Shown here one piece after another: positions 8,331 to 17,448 of a stretch of DNA of 64,000 nt. The notes under the pieces were generated by a model. The model was not told the DNA's origin and did no database searches. It saw only the letters and a program-made list of their open reading frames with translations. Each line of letters opens with the position of its first letter. Position 1 is the first letter of the stretch. The position numbers were made by a program, and so were the translations under genes. The DNA lies in NCBI GenBank assembly GCA_025353725.1, contig JANXOF010000060.1:56366-120365 (forward strand), given 5' to 3'. The DNA is from Polyangiaceae bacterium (GTDB lineage: Bacteria > Myxococcota_A > Polyangia > Polyangiales > Polyangiaceae).

Positions 8331-10001
8331 TTAATCGCACGCATAAGCGTGACTGACGACGCCCGTGCTCGTCACGAGACGCGGACCGGCATCCAGTTTG
8401 ATGACCAGGGACCCATCTGGAGCGCGTTGAAAGCAAAACATGCTCACGTCACTCGCGAGGTCATGCGTACTCACGTTCCAGTCGAGAGTTGACCATAGGC
8501 CTCGAACGTCAACCGATGACGATGTGGACTGCCCGAGCCACGTGAGTGCGAAGCCAATCTGGCCTGGGCGAAAGTCAACCTGCACGCTACCGCCACGGAG
8601 CAGCTCGAACGCGCTCGAGATATGAGGACCGTTAAGGGGAAGCTGCGAGCTTGCCGCCGCGACCGCAAACGCCAACGCGTAGAAGGCGTCGTAACCGCTG
8701 TAGTTTACATCCGGTGAATGACCGTTATTTTCGACCCTATAGTGCGGCGTGTACGCGTCAATGTTGTCCTGGAGGCGCGGGTCGTACCCGCTGCGTGTCC
8801 CGCTGATGCGTCGCCGGAGGTCCTCGTCACCGGGGCCGAGTACGTCCGCAAATGGCGTGACCTCGAAGTTGCGCTCTGTCACGACGTAATGAGGTTTGGG
8901 TTTGCCTGCGGGCCATGCGGCCTCGATAATTTTTAGATAGTTCGACGGGAACTCAGCGCCCATCGCAACGACAATGACATCGGGCGCGGCACTCGCGAGC
9001 GCCTTCGCGTGAGTCAGGTAGTCGACCGACCCTTTCAACGGACTCTCGCTCTTGATGACTGTAAAGTTAGCTCCGTTCTCGGCCGCACTTTTACCATTGA
9101 AGCGTACACTTTCGGTGAGCGCGGAGACGAACGCAGAGACCGGCCGACCCACCTCGACGAGCAGCCCCACGTTGAACGCGGGCGGCGGATTTGGGCGCGC
9201 TCGGAGCTCGTTCTCGAGGGAAGCTACGCGCCATGCCGCCATGGGCGCCTGAAGCGCGAGTGGAGGAACGATTCTCCACGGGGGCGCCCCGGGCGGAAAT
9301 GGCGCGACGCAATCCGAACACACCAGCGCTGTCTGCCGTGCGAGTGCTTGAGCGCTCACGGAGACAAGGTCGTCGTCGCCTCCGACAATGACCGCCTTCA
9401 CCCCGACCACGTCGGTGAGATGTGTCATCGCGGCTTGCGCGAGCGCGGGGTCGAGGTAGGAATCGCAATGAAGAACGGCCAACGGCCTCGGTGCACCACC
9501 GGGAATGATGAGCCCGCCAGGCAACGCCGTTGTGAAGTCGTCGAGCGCAAGATCTATCGCCTTCCGGACCCTCTGAGCGTAATCCACCTTCACCAGACGA
9601 CCATCGGACTGCTTCACGCTGAAGGGATGAATGGAACCCAGCACCACTGCATTACGGTTTTTCCAGTCTCCGCTAAGATAGGGGCACTGCGCCGTTTGCC
9701 ATGGCGTGCACGCGCCACCGACGGTCGCACAAACCGAGGCCTTGTTGCTATTGGCCTGAGTACAGATCTCACTCGAGACGCAGCCGTCCGCAGGGGAGGC
9801 TGTCGGAACGGGCCCCGCGGCCCTTGGAACGACGCAAAATCCTTCCTCGCATACACGCTGCCGAAGTGCCGAATTCGCGTCGCAATCGAGATTCGTTGAG
9901 CACTGATTCGGTTCGGCAGTCCGCAAAAGCACCGAGCACCCTGCGACGAGTAAGGTGAGTAAGACTGTGGGGCCGATAGCCGCGACGCAAGAGCGACTCA
10001 T
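8331..10001 (-). CDS. periplasmic-binding-protein-like lipoprotein
   Basis: A 556-residue protein with a lipoprotein signal (LLVAGC, Cys22) and a small cysteine motif (CSTNLDCD ... CEEGFC, residues ~34-57) before the main domain. Residues ~115-520 look like a type-1 periplasmic binding fold of the branched-chain amino-acid kind. Visible signs are VVLGSIHPF near the start, RKAIDLALDDF (family: AAxLAxxEIN), a VVGVKAVIVGG strand, a PDVIVVAMGAEFPSNYLKII strand-helix, and GYDAFYALAFAVAAA near the C-terminus. No ABC permease or ATPase genes are adjacent, so it more likely senses or binds a ligand than feeds a transporter. Last gene of a three-gene minus-strand run; 4 bases separate it from 10006. 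Confidence 0.7.
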   Translation of the reverse strand: MSRSCVAAIGPTVLLTLLVAGCSVLLRTAEPNQCSTNLDCDANSALRQRVCEEGFCVVPRAAGPVPTASPADGCVSSEICTQANSNKASVCATVGGACTPWQTAQCPYLSGDWKNRNAVVLGSIHPFSVKQSDGRLVKVDYAQRVRKAIDLALDDFTTALPGGLIIPGGAPRPLAVLHCDSYLDPALAQAAMTHLTDVVGVKAVIVGGDDDLVSVSAQALARQTALVCSDCVAPFPPGAPPWRIVPPLALQAPMAAWRVASLENELRARPNPPPAFNVGLLVEVGRPVSAFVSALTESVRFNGKSAAENGANFTVIKSESPLKGSVDYLTHAKALASAAPDVIVVAMGAEFPSNYLKIIEAAWPAGKPKPHYVVTERNFEVTPFADVLGPGDEDLRRRISGTRSGYDPRLQDNIDAYTPHYRVENNGHSPDVNYSGYDAFYALAFAVAAASSQLPLNGPHISSAFELLRGGSVQVDFRPGQIGFALTWLGQSTSSSVDVRGLWSTLDWNVSTHDLASDVSMFCFQRAPDGSLVIKLDAGPRLVTSTGVVSHAYACD

Positions 10002-10005
10002 CCGT

Positions 10006-10995
10006 TTAGAATCTCATGGTAAAGAGAGCACCTGATGCGTGTACGCGAACTTGCGGTGCGTCGGGTTTCTTCGGTTCGCGCAAGGTGAGATAAAGCGAAA
10101 GTCCGCCGGCAACGAGCGCCGCACCGGCCAGGATGTCCGTCGTGACGGCGAGGGCACCGACAACGTTACGTTGTCTATCGAGCTCTCCGCGCGCCTCGGA
10201 GGGCGAGCTTGACACGGGCGTCGAACGCTTCGCGTCATACGCGGATTTTTCTCCGACGGCGGCGATGCCCGTGCCGACAGCGCCAGTGACGAGAAGGCCA
10301 GTGACGACCCACCCGGCGACGGCAGCTCCACGGAGGCCGGAAGACGTCTGCGTCACCACGACGTTCGGGCGCGATTCCATCAATTCGACAGCGATGACTT
10401 GCTGGTCGCCGCCGCCGAGCGTCACTTCTCGTACGCGCGGAATGTATCCGTTGCAAGTCACTTGCACACGCAGCGTGCCGGCATCGACCAGCTGGCTTTC
10501 GAGGGGCGCGTTCCCGGCAAGCGTTTGATTGATCGTGATCTCGGCTTGGCTCACATTAACGCGAACGGTAAGCGTCGCCGTCCGCGCGCTGAGCGTCACG
10601 AGATCCTTCTCGACCTCTTCACGCCGCTTTGGCGCGATGAGAGTTCCTCCGTCTTTGAGGTATTGCTCCAGTGCAAGACGCGCTTTTGCGTATTCATTGA
10701 GCTGAAAGTGAACCTGTCCTACATTGTAGAGAACTTTATAGTTCGCCGCCGCGGCATAGGCACGCTCAAATTCAATGAGCGAAAGTCGAAACTCTCCATC
10801 GTCGTAGAGTTCAAGTCCGCGTCGATGATGCGAACGCTCGGCATTGCCTAGCTCGGGCGCAGATTCTGCGACCAAAGGCGCTCTGTCTTCGTCTGCCCTC
10901 GCGAGTGCGGTGTGCGTGGTGACGACAAGCCCAATCAGCACGAGGAACGCGCAAGAGGCGAACCGCCCAACTATCGAAACGGTCACTTTCGCCAT
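10006..10995 (-). CDS. exported TPR/PEGA-like membrane protein
   Basis: A 329-residue protein with an N-terminal signal (residues ~5-35). A TPR-like helical region follows (ELYDDGEFRLSLIEFERAY ... LYNVGQVHFQLNEYAKARLALEQYLKDGG, ~55-115). Next comes a PEGA-like beta domain (~135-210: VNVSQAEITINQTLAG ... GTLRVQVTCNGY). Two hydrophobic segments lie near 225-250 and 285-310. This architecture is common among envelope proteins of unknown function in Myxococcota. ATG 10995 is preferred to the TTG at 11004 because a GAGGG sequence precedes it. It lies 12 bases downstream of the HEAT-repeat gene and 4 bases upstream of the binding-protein-like gene, consistent with an operon. Confidence 0.7.
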   Translation of the reverse strand: MAKVTVSIVGRFASCAFLVLIGLVVTTHTALARADEDRAPLVAESAPELGNAERSHHRRGLELYDDGEFRLSLIEFERAYAAAANYKVLYNVGQVHFQLNEYAKARLALEQYLKDGGTLIAPKRREEVEKDLVTLSARTATLTVRVNVSQAEITINQTLAGNAPLESQLVDAGTLRVQVTCNGYIPRVREVTLGGGDQQVIAVELMESRPNVVVTQTSSGLRGAAVAGWVVTGLLVTGAVGTGIAAVGEKSAYDAKRSTPVSSSPSEARGELDRQRNVVGALAVTTDILAGAALVAGGLSLYLTLREPKKPDAPQVRVHASGALFTMRF

Positions 10996-11007
10996 CGAAG
11001 GCAACCC

Positions 11008-12915
11008 TCAACCGGGGACATTGGAAAGCATCACTCCAACCCGGGCGCGCGTCGCCGCGCTCGCCTCTGCGCGAGCGCCAATGGCCGCCACAATTTGAGT
11101 TACCGCTGGCACGTGGCCAAGGTAGCCCATCGCAAGATTTAAGAGCGAGCCGTCGAAGGCTGCGCCGATGCGCCCCGAGGCGGTGAGCCCTTGGAGCGTG
11201 CCCCAGTCGACCGCAGTAAGCGAGCGTTCCCCAAGCGAAGCGAGCGCCGCTCGCTGAACGTTAGAATCGGCATCACCGCAGAGAGTAAGGAGAAGGTTTG
11301 TCGCGTCACGCGTGTCTGTCTTCCGCAACGCCGTCGCGGCGGCTTCTCGCAAGTCGCTCTCCGAGCTCGAGGCGAAGGGCCTCGCGACGTTCGCGACCTC
11401 AGGGTCGTCGGAGTTTGCGAGCGCACCGAGGAGTTCTGCCCTCGACGCGCTCGTTGTGGCTCCCTCGACTTCAGCACGGAGCGCCTCGACGACACGGTGC
11501 GCTCCCGCCCCGTCTCCGTTCTTCGCCATTTTTCGCGAGGCCGAGGCCAGCGAGTGAGCGCTCGCCGTCATGAGGTCGCTTTCCCCTTGTCGCTTTCCCT
11601 CGCGAAACGCGTCCCAAACCATGCTTACGGTCGCCGGCTCCGGAGCGTCGAGGAACGACACGCGCTGGAGGAGCACGGGCCGCGCGCCCGACGGAGTCAA
11701 CGCGGCGGAAGTGAGGATGGTGCGCATCTCAGCCTGGGCCTCGGCGTGACCCACCGAGGCGAAGAGGTCAAGAACGAGCGCGCGCATCTTGTCTGTCGCG
11801 CTTTTTGCCAAGGCCGCTTTTGTGAGCTCACGTGCGAGCGTCGGGTCTTTTTTTAGCCATCCTGTAGCGCGCCATAGCCAGCGCGTGTGCTGAGGCATCA
11901 GCCCGCCGTTACCCATCGTGACGACTTCTGAGAGGAGCTGCTCGCGGGTCATCCCCCCGATACGTTGCTCGAGAAGCTGCGCTTGCGTCTCCGAGCCGAT
12001 GGCCGGCTGACCCGCTGGAGTCGCCGACCCAAAGGCTATGGGGTCGACGGACGTAGACGCTCCGTGATCGACGCCGCGGAGGCGAAGCTCGAAGGAGACG
12101 TTGGCGTCGAGGTCTACGCCTCCGGTGCGAGCCTCCACACGGACCGATTCTTTGGTCTCCAGACTTTCGACAACTCCTCCTTGGACACGAACCGAAGAGC
12201 GCCCGTCTAGCCTCGTGACCCGCGTATCCGGGCTCCGCGCGAAGGCGTCGAACGAGAGGTACTCGGTCCTGGTTCGCGTAAGGCCCCCCCCTGTACGTGC
12301 ATAGCGCACGCGCGACTCACCGAAGGGGCCGCGTTCGGTTTTTTCCCACGCCGTGCCCTTCTCGAGCGAGACGCGCGACTGCGCCACAACCCACTGAACG
12401 ACGTTGACGAAAATATCCGATGCGCCAGGTTCAAAGGCGACGTCGCGCGGCACGCCGTCGTATCCGATCCGCAGGCGTGCTTGACGACCCACGAGCGACG
12501 CAACGGCTTGCTCTTGCGTCGGAAACACCTCGGACGAGAGCGTCTTCAGCGTATGCCTGTCGACCGACGAAAACGAGAGACGAAGCGTAGCTTCATCGAC
12601 GTCGGTAGACTCCACGACGAAATCCATCGCGAGCGCCATGTCCACAGTCGTCGTCGCGTGCGTTTCGTTCGAATCGGTGGCTCCTGCGAAGAGGCGCCCC
12701 TTCTGGACGCCGGACCACGCGACGCCGTAGTGCAAGCGCGTTCCAGGCGTGAACGAGAGGGTGAGAGGCGCCTCGTCGATCATGCGCTGCGCATGCACTT
12801 CGTGCGCTTTGCCGCATACCAGCGCCGAGGCGCCGGCGATGACGATCACGGAGAGGGCGACAGCCGCGCGTTGACGCGAAGTTCGAACGAACGAGGGAAG
12901 GACGAAATTCCGCAT
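11008..12915 (-). CDS. exported HEAT-repeat protein
   Basis: A 635-residue protein. ATG 12915 is chosen because GGAGAGA lies 5 bases upstream and a signal or anchor sequence follows at residues ~12-35; the longer frame to 12981 adds nothing recognisable. Residues ~40-300 are beta-rich (LTLSFTPGTRLHYGVAW ... LRLSFSSVD) and vaguely recall lipid-binding vitellogenin-type N-domains. From ~310 the chain is helical with repeats such as KMRALVLDLFASVGHAEAQAE, SRAELLGALANSDDPEVANVA and SNVQRAALASLGE, which fit HEAT repeats. It is the first gene of the 12915-8331 run. The vitellogenin comparison is only a resemblance; function unknown. Confidence 0.65.
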   Translation of the reverse strand: MRNFVLPSFVRTSRQRAAVALSVIVIAGASALVCGKAHEVHAQRMIDEAPLTLSFTPGTRLHYGVAWSGVQKGRLFAGATDSNETHATTTVDMALAMDFVVESTDVDEATLRLSFSSVDRHTLKTLSSEVFPTQEQAVASLVGRQARLRIGYDGVPRDVAFEPGASDIFVNVVQWVVAQSRVSLEKGTAWEKTERGPFGESRVRYARTGGGLTRTRTEYLSFDAFARSPDTRVTRLDGRSSVRVQGGVVESLETKESVRVEARTGGVDLDANVSFELRLRGVDHGASTSVDPIAFGSATPAGQPAIGSETQAQLLEQRIGGMTREQLLSEVVTMGNGGLMPQHTRWLWRATGWLKKDPTLARELTKAALAKSATDKMRALVLDLFASVGHAEAQAEMRTILTSAALTPSGARPVLLQRVSFLDAPEPATVSMVWDAFREGKRQGESDLMTASAHSLASASRKMAKNGDGAGAHRVVEALRAEVEGATTSASRAELLGALANSDDPEVANVARPFASSSESDLREAAATALRKTDTRDATNLLLTLCGDADSNVQRAALASLGERSLTAVDWGTLQGLTASGRIGAAFDGSLLNLAMGYLGHVPAVTQIVAAIGARAEASAATRARVGVMLSNVPG

Positions 12916-13032
12916 TTTTCTCTCCGTGACATCAAAACGGGACATGTGATTCTTTGGCCAAAAAGGGGCGAAGCCGCACACCGATTTTCGTTCGGAGTGG
13001 GCCCGCCCCGTTAGAGCAGTGCGCGCGAAGTC

Positions 13033-15291
13033 TTAGAGTGATGGCTGCATCAGAGCGAGCGGCATATCGAGCTTCTCGAGACGGAAGACCTCCTTGTCGA
13101 TGCTCGGGCCTTGCCAGGCGAAGAGCGTCGTCTCCGTGTCCATGAAGTCGAAGGGGCCGTCGATGAACGCTTTCACGCTCCCGTCCAGCATGCGAAACTT
13201 CTGCTTCCCCGAGAGCGTGACCGAGGCATTGATAGCTCGCGCGCTATTCATCCTTATTTTCGCATTCGCGGTCATAGGCATTTCCCCGCGAACGATGACC
13301 ACATCGACTTTGAGCCCGGCCTGAAAACCGGGGATCCCAATCGCTGCGGACCCAAAGGCATCCGCTTGTGCCCACGGCGTGACACTTCCCTGAATCGACG
13401 CGAGCTCGATCGCCGCTCCTGCGGGTGAACTCTGACACGTGCCCCCAATCTTCGCTTTGGCGTCGAGCTTGAGTCCGACGGACATTCCGACTCCCCCGCT
13501 GAGCGTAACCGGGATGCCAAACGGATAGACTGTCGTGCTGTAGGACTTCGACGCCCCACTCTGCACCTCCTTCACGAGACCCGCCTGAAGCTCGGTCGTG
13601 TACGGACTATCCCAGCGATTCCACACGACCTCAGAGCCTACCGAAAGCAGGATTTGCGCCTTGCCTAGTGAACCCTGCGTGTAGACTTTAGACTTCGCAT
13701 CGAGAATCGGAACCGTAGTTCCAAACGCATGCGCCTTGGCGGTGAATCCTCCGTCGACGCTAAGGTTTGCTGCACACGCCTGACTCGTCTTCGTCAAGTC
13801 GGTCACGGCCCAGCTCGTATCGTAGGCCCAATCGAGGGAGAACGTGCTCGACCCGAGCGAACCCGCGTCATGCTTTTGATCGCCTAGCGAAGGCGTCCCA
13901 TCAGGCTTCTTCGGAAACGACTGCGCGGCCACCCACGTAGTCACAACTCCCTGGTAATCCTCGATACCTTCAGCGCTACTCGCGTAGTCCTGTCGACCTT
14001 TAGCGAAAGCACCAAACGCCGCAACGGCATTGTGAATGGGCGCACTCGACGCAAAGTCGCCAGCCGTCGCGGCAATGCACTGCTGAAACGATGCCTCCAT
14101 CTGTTTCGCGTAAAAGCCAACGACTTGGTCTCGCAGCTGACGGTAAGACCAATCGCACTTGGTCGAATTCACGGGGTCGAGGCACCCGTCAGCCTCCGCA
14201 TCACTCAGCGCCGCGCGAAGGATTACCTCGAGCGCAGACAACTCCGCGGCCAGATTGCGATTCGTAGGCGGATCCGTGGTCACAAGCGTTGGCCCAAACT
14301 TAGCTATCAGCCCAAGAAGCCTCTCACGGGCGTCGACCGTCTGCAGGAAGTCAACTTGCTTGTCTTCGAAGTAGCGAAGTGTCTCTGCGTCGTACAAAGA
14401 ACCGAGCGCATGCTGCTGCTGCTGATGCCAACTCCAGCCGTTGACGTGATGAGAGAAACCCGCGAACAGCTTGCTGCGAAGCGCGGCGTCGTTCGGCCCA
14501 AAGAAGGAGCCTCGCGCAAGTGATCGGTAGGCCTTAAAGTATCCATTTTTAGGTGCTTTTGGATCATTGATGGTCGTGGGTACACCGCTAACAAAAACCG
14601 TTCCCGAGCTACCGTTCGAGGGCCAGGCAATAGGCGCCAAGGCCTTGGTTCTCGACCTATTGTACAAGGTACGATTTGCAATGCCGTGAGTCTGGTCAAA
14701 AGCCTCATGAAAAAGAACCTCGTCACTGAGGAGCGATACGTCCGCGAGGTCTTTCCACTTCGCGTACTCTGCATATCTCTCATTCGCGAACTCACTGCAC
14801 GAGCCGACGGCATTGCCGTTCACCTCCCAGCCTCGACGCTGCTCCTTTAGCGTACTGAGCCCCAACACCGTGAGGCCGTCACTAAAGAAGTTAATGTTTC
14901 CGCCGGACACATTCGCGAGCGTCGCGCGCTGCTCGATACCGAGATAAGAACCTGGAAAGTCTTGCGCCCGGGCGACGTGCGCCGAAAAAGAGTACCGTTT
15001 TGCGGCGGCTACGACGGCCGTACCGGGTTGTTCAGGCGGCATGACTTGAATGACATCAATATCGGGCTTTTGCAATTCGGCCTGATAGGCCGTACGAAGC
15101 AGCGCCGTGCACGCACTCGTCTCCGTGGAGGTCGACGCCTGGCCGCACGAGCTGCTGAGATACGCAGGATCTCGGCACTGGACAAGAAGCGGGGCTGAGC
15201 ATGGAGCGTCTGCCTTTGCCGTCGTCGGCGCGAGACTTACCGCGGCCGCGAGGAGTGTAAGAGAGAGAGAGAAAGCGGAGCGTGAACGCAT
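13033..15291 (-). CDS. large secreted protein of unknown function
   Basis: A 752-residue exported protein with a clear signal peptide (residues 1-27, cleavage after an Ala-rich TTAKA). I do not recognise the family. Visible features are N-terminal cysteine pairs (~29-70), an HEAFDQTHGI stretch near residue 225, an SHHVNGWSWHQQQQHALG stretch near 290, a helical middle (~310-430), and a C-terminal half rich in beta strands. ATG 15291 is preferred to the upstream frame to 15459 because it starts the signal peptide. It lies 104 bases downstream of the metallopeptidase-like gene on the same strand and is probably co-transcribed with it. The His-rich middle could bind metal, but no catalytic motif is evident. 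Confidence 0.6.
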   Translation of the reverse strand: MRSRSAFSLSLTLLAAAVSLAPTTAKADAPCSAPLLVQCRDPAYLSSSCGQASTSTETSACTALLRTAYQAELQKPDIDVIQVMPPEQPGTAVVAAAKRYSFSAHVARAQDFPGSYLGIEQRATLANVSGGNINFFSDGLTVLGLSTLKEQRRGWEVNGNAVGSCSEFANERYAEYAKWKDLADVSLLSDEVLFHEAFDQTHGIANRTLYNRSRTKALAPIAWPSNGSSGTVFVSGVPTTINDPKAPKNGYFKAYRSLARGSFFGPNDAALRSKLFAGFSHHVNGWSWHQQQQHALGSLYDAETLRYFEDKQVDFLQTVDARERLLGLIAKFGPTLVTTDPPTNRNLAAELSALEVILRAALSDAEADGCLDPVNSTKCDWSYRQLRDQVVGFYAKQMEASFQQCIAATAGDFASSAPIHNAVAAFGAFAKGRQDYASSAEGIEDYQGVVTTWVAAQSFPKKPDGTPSLGDQKHDAGSLGSSTFSLDWAYDTSWAVTDLTKTSQACAANLSVDGGFTAKAHAFGTTVPILDAKSKVYTQGSLGKAQILLSVGSEVVWNRWDSPYTTELQAGLVKEVQSGASKSYSTTVYPFGIPVTLSGGVGMSVGLKLDAKAKIGGTCQSSPAGAAIELASIQGSVTPWAQADAFGSAAIGIPGFQAGLKVDVVIVRGEMPMTANAKIRMNSARAINASVTLSGKQKFRMLDGSVKAFIDGPFDFMDTETTLFAWQGPSIDKEVFRLEKLDMPLALMQPSL

Positions 15292-15395
15292 GGTCGTGAC
15301 CTTTCGCGGAAGGGAACAGTATTTTGAGTGAACGAGATTGAGCTCCGGCAGCGAGCCCGGGTAACTCGGCCGCCGCTGTCGTGTGCGCGCTACGC

Positions 15396-17177
15396 TCAGC
15401 CGCGGTCTCCGCAGATCTGCTCGCACTTGTAGCGAGGCCACGTCGGAAGGCAGACGCATTCCTCGGGATCAGAATCAGGGTCCGGCCGCGAGCTTAGGTT
15501 TAGCGTTACGGTCTTCGCTTGGTCCAGCGTGACGGTGCAGCGGCGATCGGTCACCGAACTGCATCCCACCCAACGCGAGAAAAAGAACCCATCGTGAGGG
15601 GTGGCTTCGAGTTCGATGGTCGTCCCCATAGGAATCCCCACGTAACAGGGATTTTGTCCGACATTGCAGCTCACCCCCGACCCCGTCACTCGTGCCGTTC
15701 CGCCCAAAGCGGTCACCGTGAGCGAATATCCACGCGTGATGGCGACGGTATACCCAAAGCTCTTTCGGACGAAATCAACGCGAAACTGCCTTGCGCGATC
15801 TGTATACGTCGCGCTTCCGTCCGGCAACGCCGCAACCAGGCGGAGACGCATGGTCTCTTCACGCGCTTCGCCTTCGCTCTGAATGTCGTCCGACTTTAAA
15901 TTAACGGAATGAATGACAAGGCCCGTGTTAGGCACTCTTGCGTCATAGGTTTCGGTCGCTTGAGCGCGCGCTTCAACCGTATAATAGTGAGTGGCATCGA
16001 TCGGCATATGGACGACGCTCACGTGGCCCGGGAGTGGCGTAGCGCCTACAAAATCAAGGTCGAACGTGGCGGCCTCAGTCGCCGCAACGGAGCCTACTTG
16101 CGTCTTCCCAGTCCACCCCGTTTGTGCGGCATGCTCGGCCGCTGGGAGGACCGAAGCGCAGCCGAACGACAACGTCGGTAGGCGACAGGATACGCCGTTC
16201 GTCGTGCCATAGCCTTGGCTCATCACGTCCCACGGAGAGTCGAAGTGCTCCGGGGCACTTCCTGATGTCGTGAGGCCCAAACCGAGGCCCAGAATCCGAT
16301 TGACGCTGGATTGATTCGTGAATTCGTTTGGAGATAAGACACCTAAACCGAGCCATTTACCTCCACCACCGACAGGTCGAAACTGGGCTCCTATGACTTG
16401 TTGCTCGAGATTGTGACTAAAGGCCAGAGCTATTCCGTCGAACGACTGCAGGTCAGAGGACGCAGCTGCAGTATTCATGCAGTCGTTGATAAGAAATCCA
16501 ATCTTGTCTCCCGCCTCGAGCCCCTGGTAATAAGAGAACTTAAACGGCATATTTTGCCAATTGAGAACCGTACTCCCGTCAATCGTGAGCTGTCCGCGCG
16601 AGGCCTTCGACCAGTAGTCGCCGACGCCGGGCGGTGCACTTCCCATCAGCCCTCTAAAGTAGTCTTGCGTATGCGAGTCAGGTCCAGAGAGTTCTTCGAA
16701 GCGGCACAAGACTGTCAGCCAACGCTTCGTGCCGAGCTGCTGTACCGGCCTGTCTGGCTCGTCGCCTGACATGGAGTTCGCCTTCACCGAATCGACGATG
16801 AGCGCGCCCCCCGAAGAAGAGAGCGTAGCGCTGAGCGTTACGGACTTGCCTAAAAGCTTCTTTGCTCCGCCACCTCTGGCTATCACGCTCGCGCTGATTT
16901 CCACGGCGTTCACTTTGCGATCAGGCGACTGAACGAAGTAGCGGGTTCCTCCTCCCAGTCCGGTGCTCTTTAGGCGACCCACGGGAATGCTATTCAGTAT
17001 TCCTACGATCGTCGTCGGCGCAGGCAGCGATGGCGGAGAGCGACGACTGGCGGCGGACACGGAACTGCCGATGGTTTCATCCGTGCCACTCTCGTCAGGC
17101 GAAGCGCACCCGTTTCCGACAGCAAGGCCTAGTGGAAGAAGCGACGCGAGGGCGAAAACGTGGCGTGACGAGATCAT
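15396..17177 (-). CDS. M6-type metallopeptidase-like lipoprotein without a zinc site
   Basis: A 593-residue protein with a lipoprotein-like signal (GLAVGNGC, Cys24). ATG 17177 follows an AAAGGAAC ribosome-binding site. Residues ~150-330 follow the layout of M6/immune-inhibitor-A-like secreted proteases: a WLTVLCRF strand, DYFRGLMGSAPPGVGDYW, and HFDSPWDVMSQGYG after the place where the active-site helix should be. In active members that helix carries HExxH; here residues ~293-297 read NRILG, so both His and the Glu are absent. The C-terminal ~500-575 resembles divergent InlB B-type repeats (TIELEATPHDGFFFSRWVG). I infer a binding or structural protein rather than a protease. Confidence 0.6.
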   Translation of the reverse strand: MISSRHVFALASLLPLGLAVGNGCASPDESGTDETIGSSVSAASRRSPPSLPAPTTIVGILNSIPVGRLKSTGLGGGTRYFVQSPDRKVNAVEISASVIARGGGAKKLLGKSVTLSATLSSSGGALIVDSVKANSMSGDEPDRPVQQLGTKRWLTVLCRFEELSGPDSHTQDYFRGLMGSAPPGVGDYWSKASRGQLTIDGSTVLNWQNMPFKFSYYQGLEAGDKIGFLINDCMNTAAASSDLQSFDGIALAFSHNLEQQVIGAQFRPVGGGGKWLGLGVLSPNEFTNQSSVNRILGLGLGLTTSGSAPEHFDSPWDVMSQGYGTTNGVSCRLPTLSFGCASVLPAAEHAAQTGWTGKTQVGSVAATEAATFDLDFVGATPLPGHVSVVHMPIDATHYYTVEARAQATETYDARVPNTGLVIHSVNLKSDDIQSEGEAREETMRLRLVAALPDGSATYTDRARQFRVDFVRKSFGYTVAITRGYSLTVTALGGTARVTGSGVSCNVGQNPCYVGIPMGTTIELEATPHDGFFFSRWVGCSSVTDRRCTVTLDQAKTVTLNLSSRPDPDSDPEECVCLPTWPRYKCEQICGDRG

Positions 17178-17361
17178 GGTGTTCCTTTGGCGTGTGGGCA
17201 GTGAAGAGCCGCTCATCGGCGCATGTAGCCGTGACGTGACAGCCCTTGGCTGCCGGCGTCGGCCTCCGTGTGAAGGAACTCAAGGCAAGCGACAGGCCAC
17301 GGCACTCCACGGCGGGGAAGTGCACATTCTCGGGTCTTTTTGGCTATCGCATCGCTGCGCG

Positions 17362-17400
17362 GACTGCGCGCGCGCGCCCTGCCACTGCGCGCGCGCAGTC
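17362..17400. terminator. perfect 13-bp GC-alternating hairpin
   Basis: GACTGCGCGCGCG and CGCGCGCGCAGTC pair perfectly across a 13-base loop. It lies just downstream of the NrtR-like gene (minus strand, stop at 17449) and could end that transcript, though no T run is present. It resembles the hairpin at 5878-5912 in its (CG)n arms. Confidence 0.55.
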
Positions 17401-17448
17401 GGAAAGCTTAGACCGCGCCCTACGCGTGCACGTCGCTACGTGTGGCGA

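Noticed and set aside
9009..9899. 296-residue plus-strand frame opposite the binding-protein-like gene
   Set aside because: Basic, composition-driven translation with no motif; the minus-strand protein has a lipobox and fold-like pattern.
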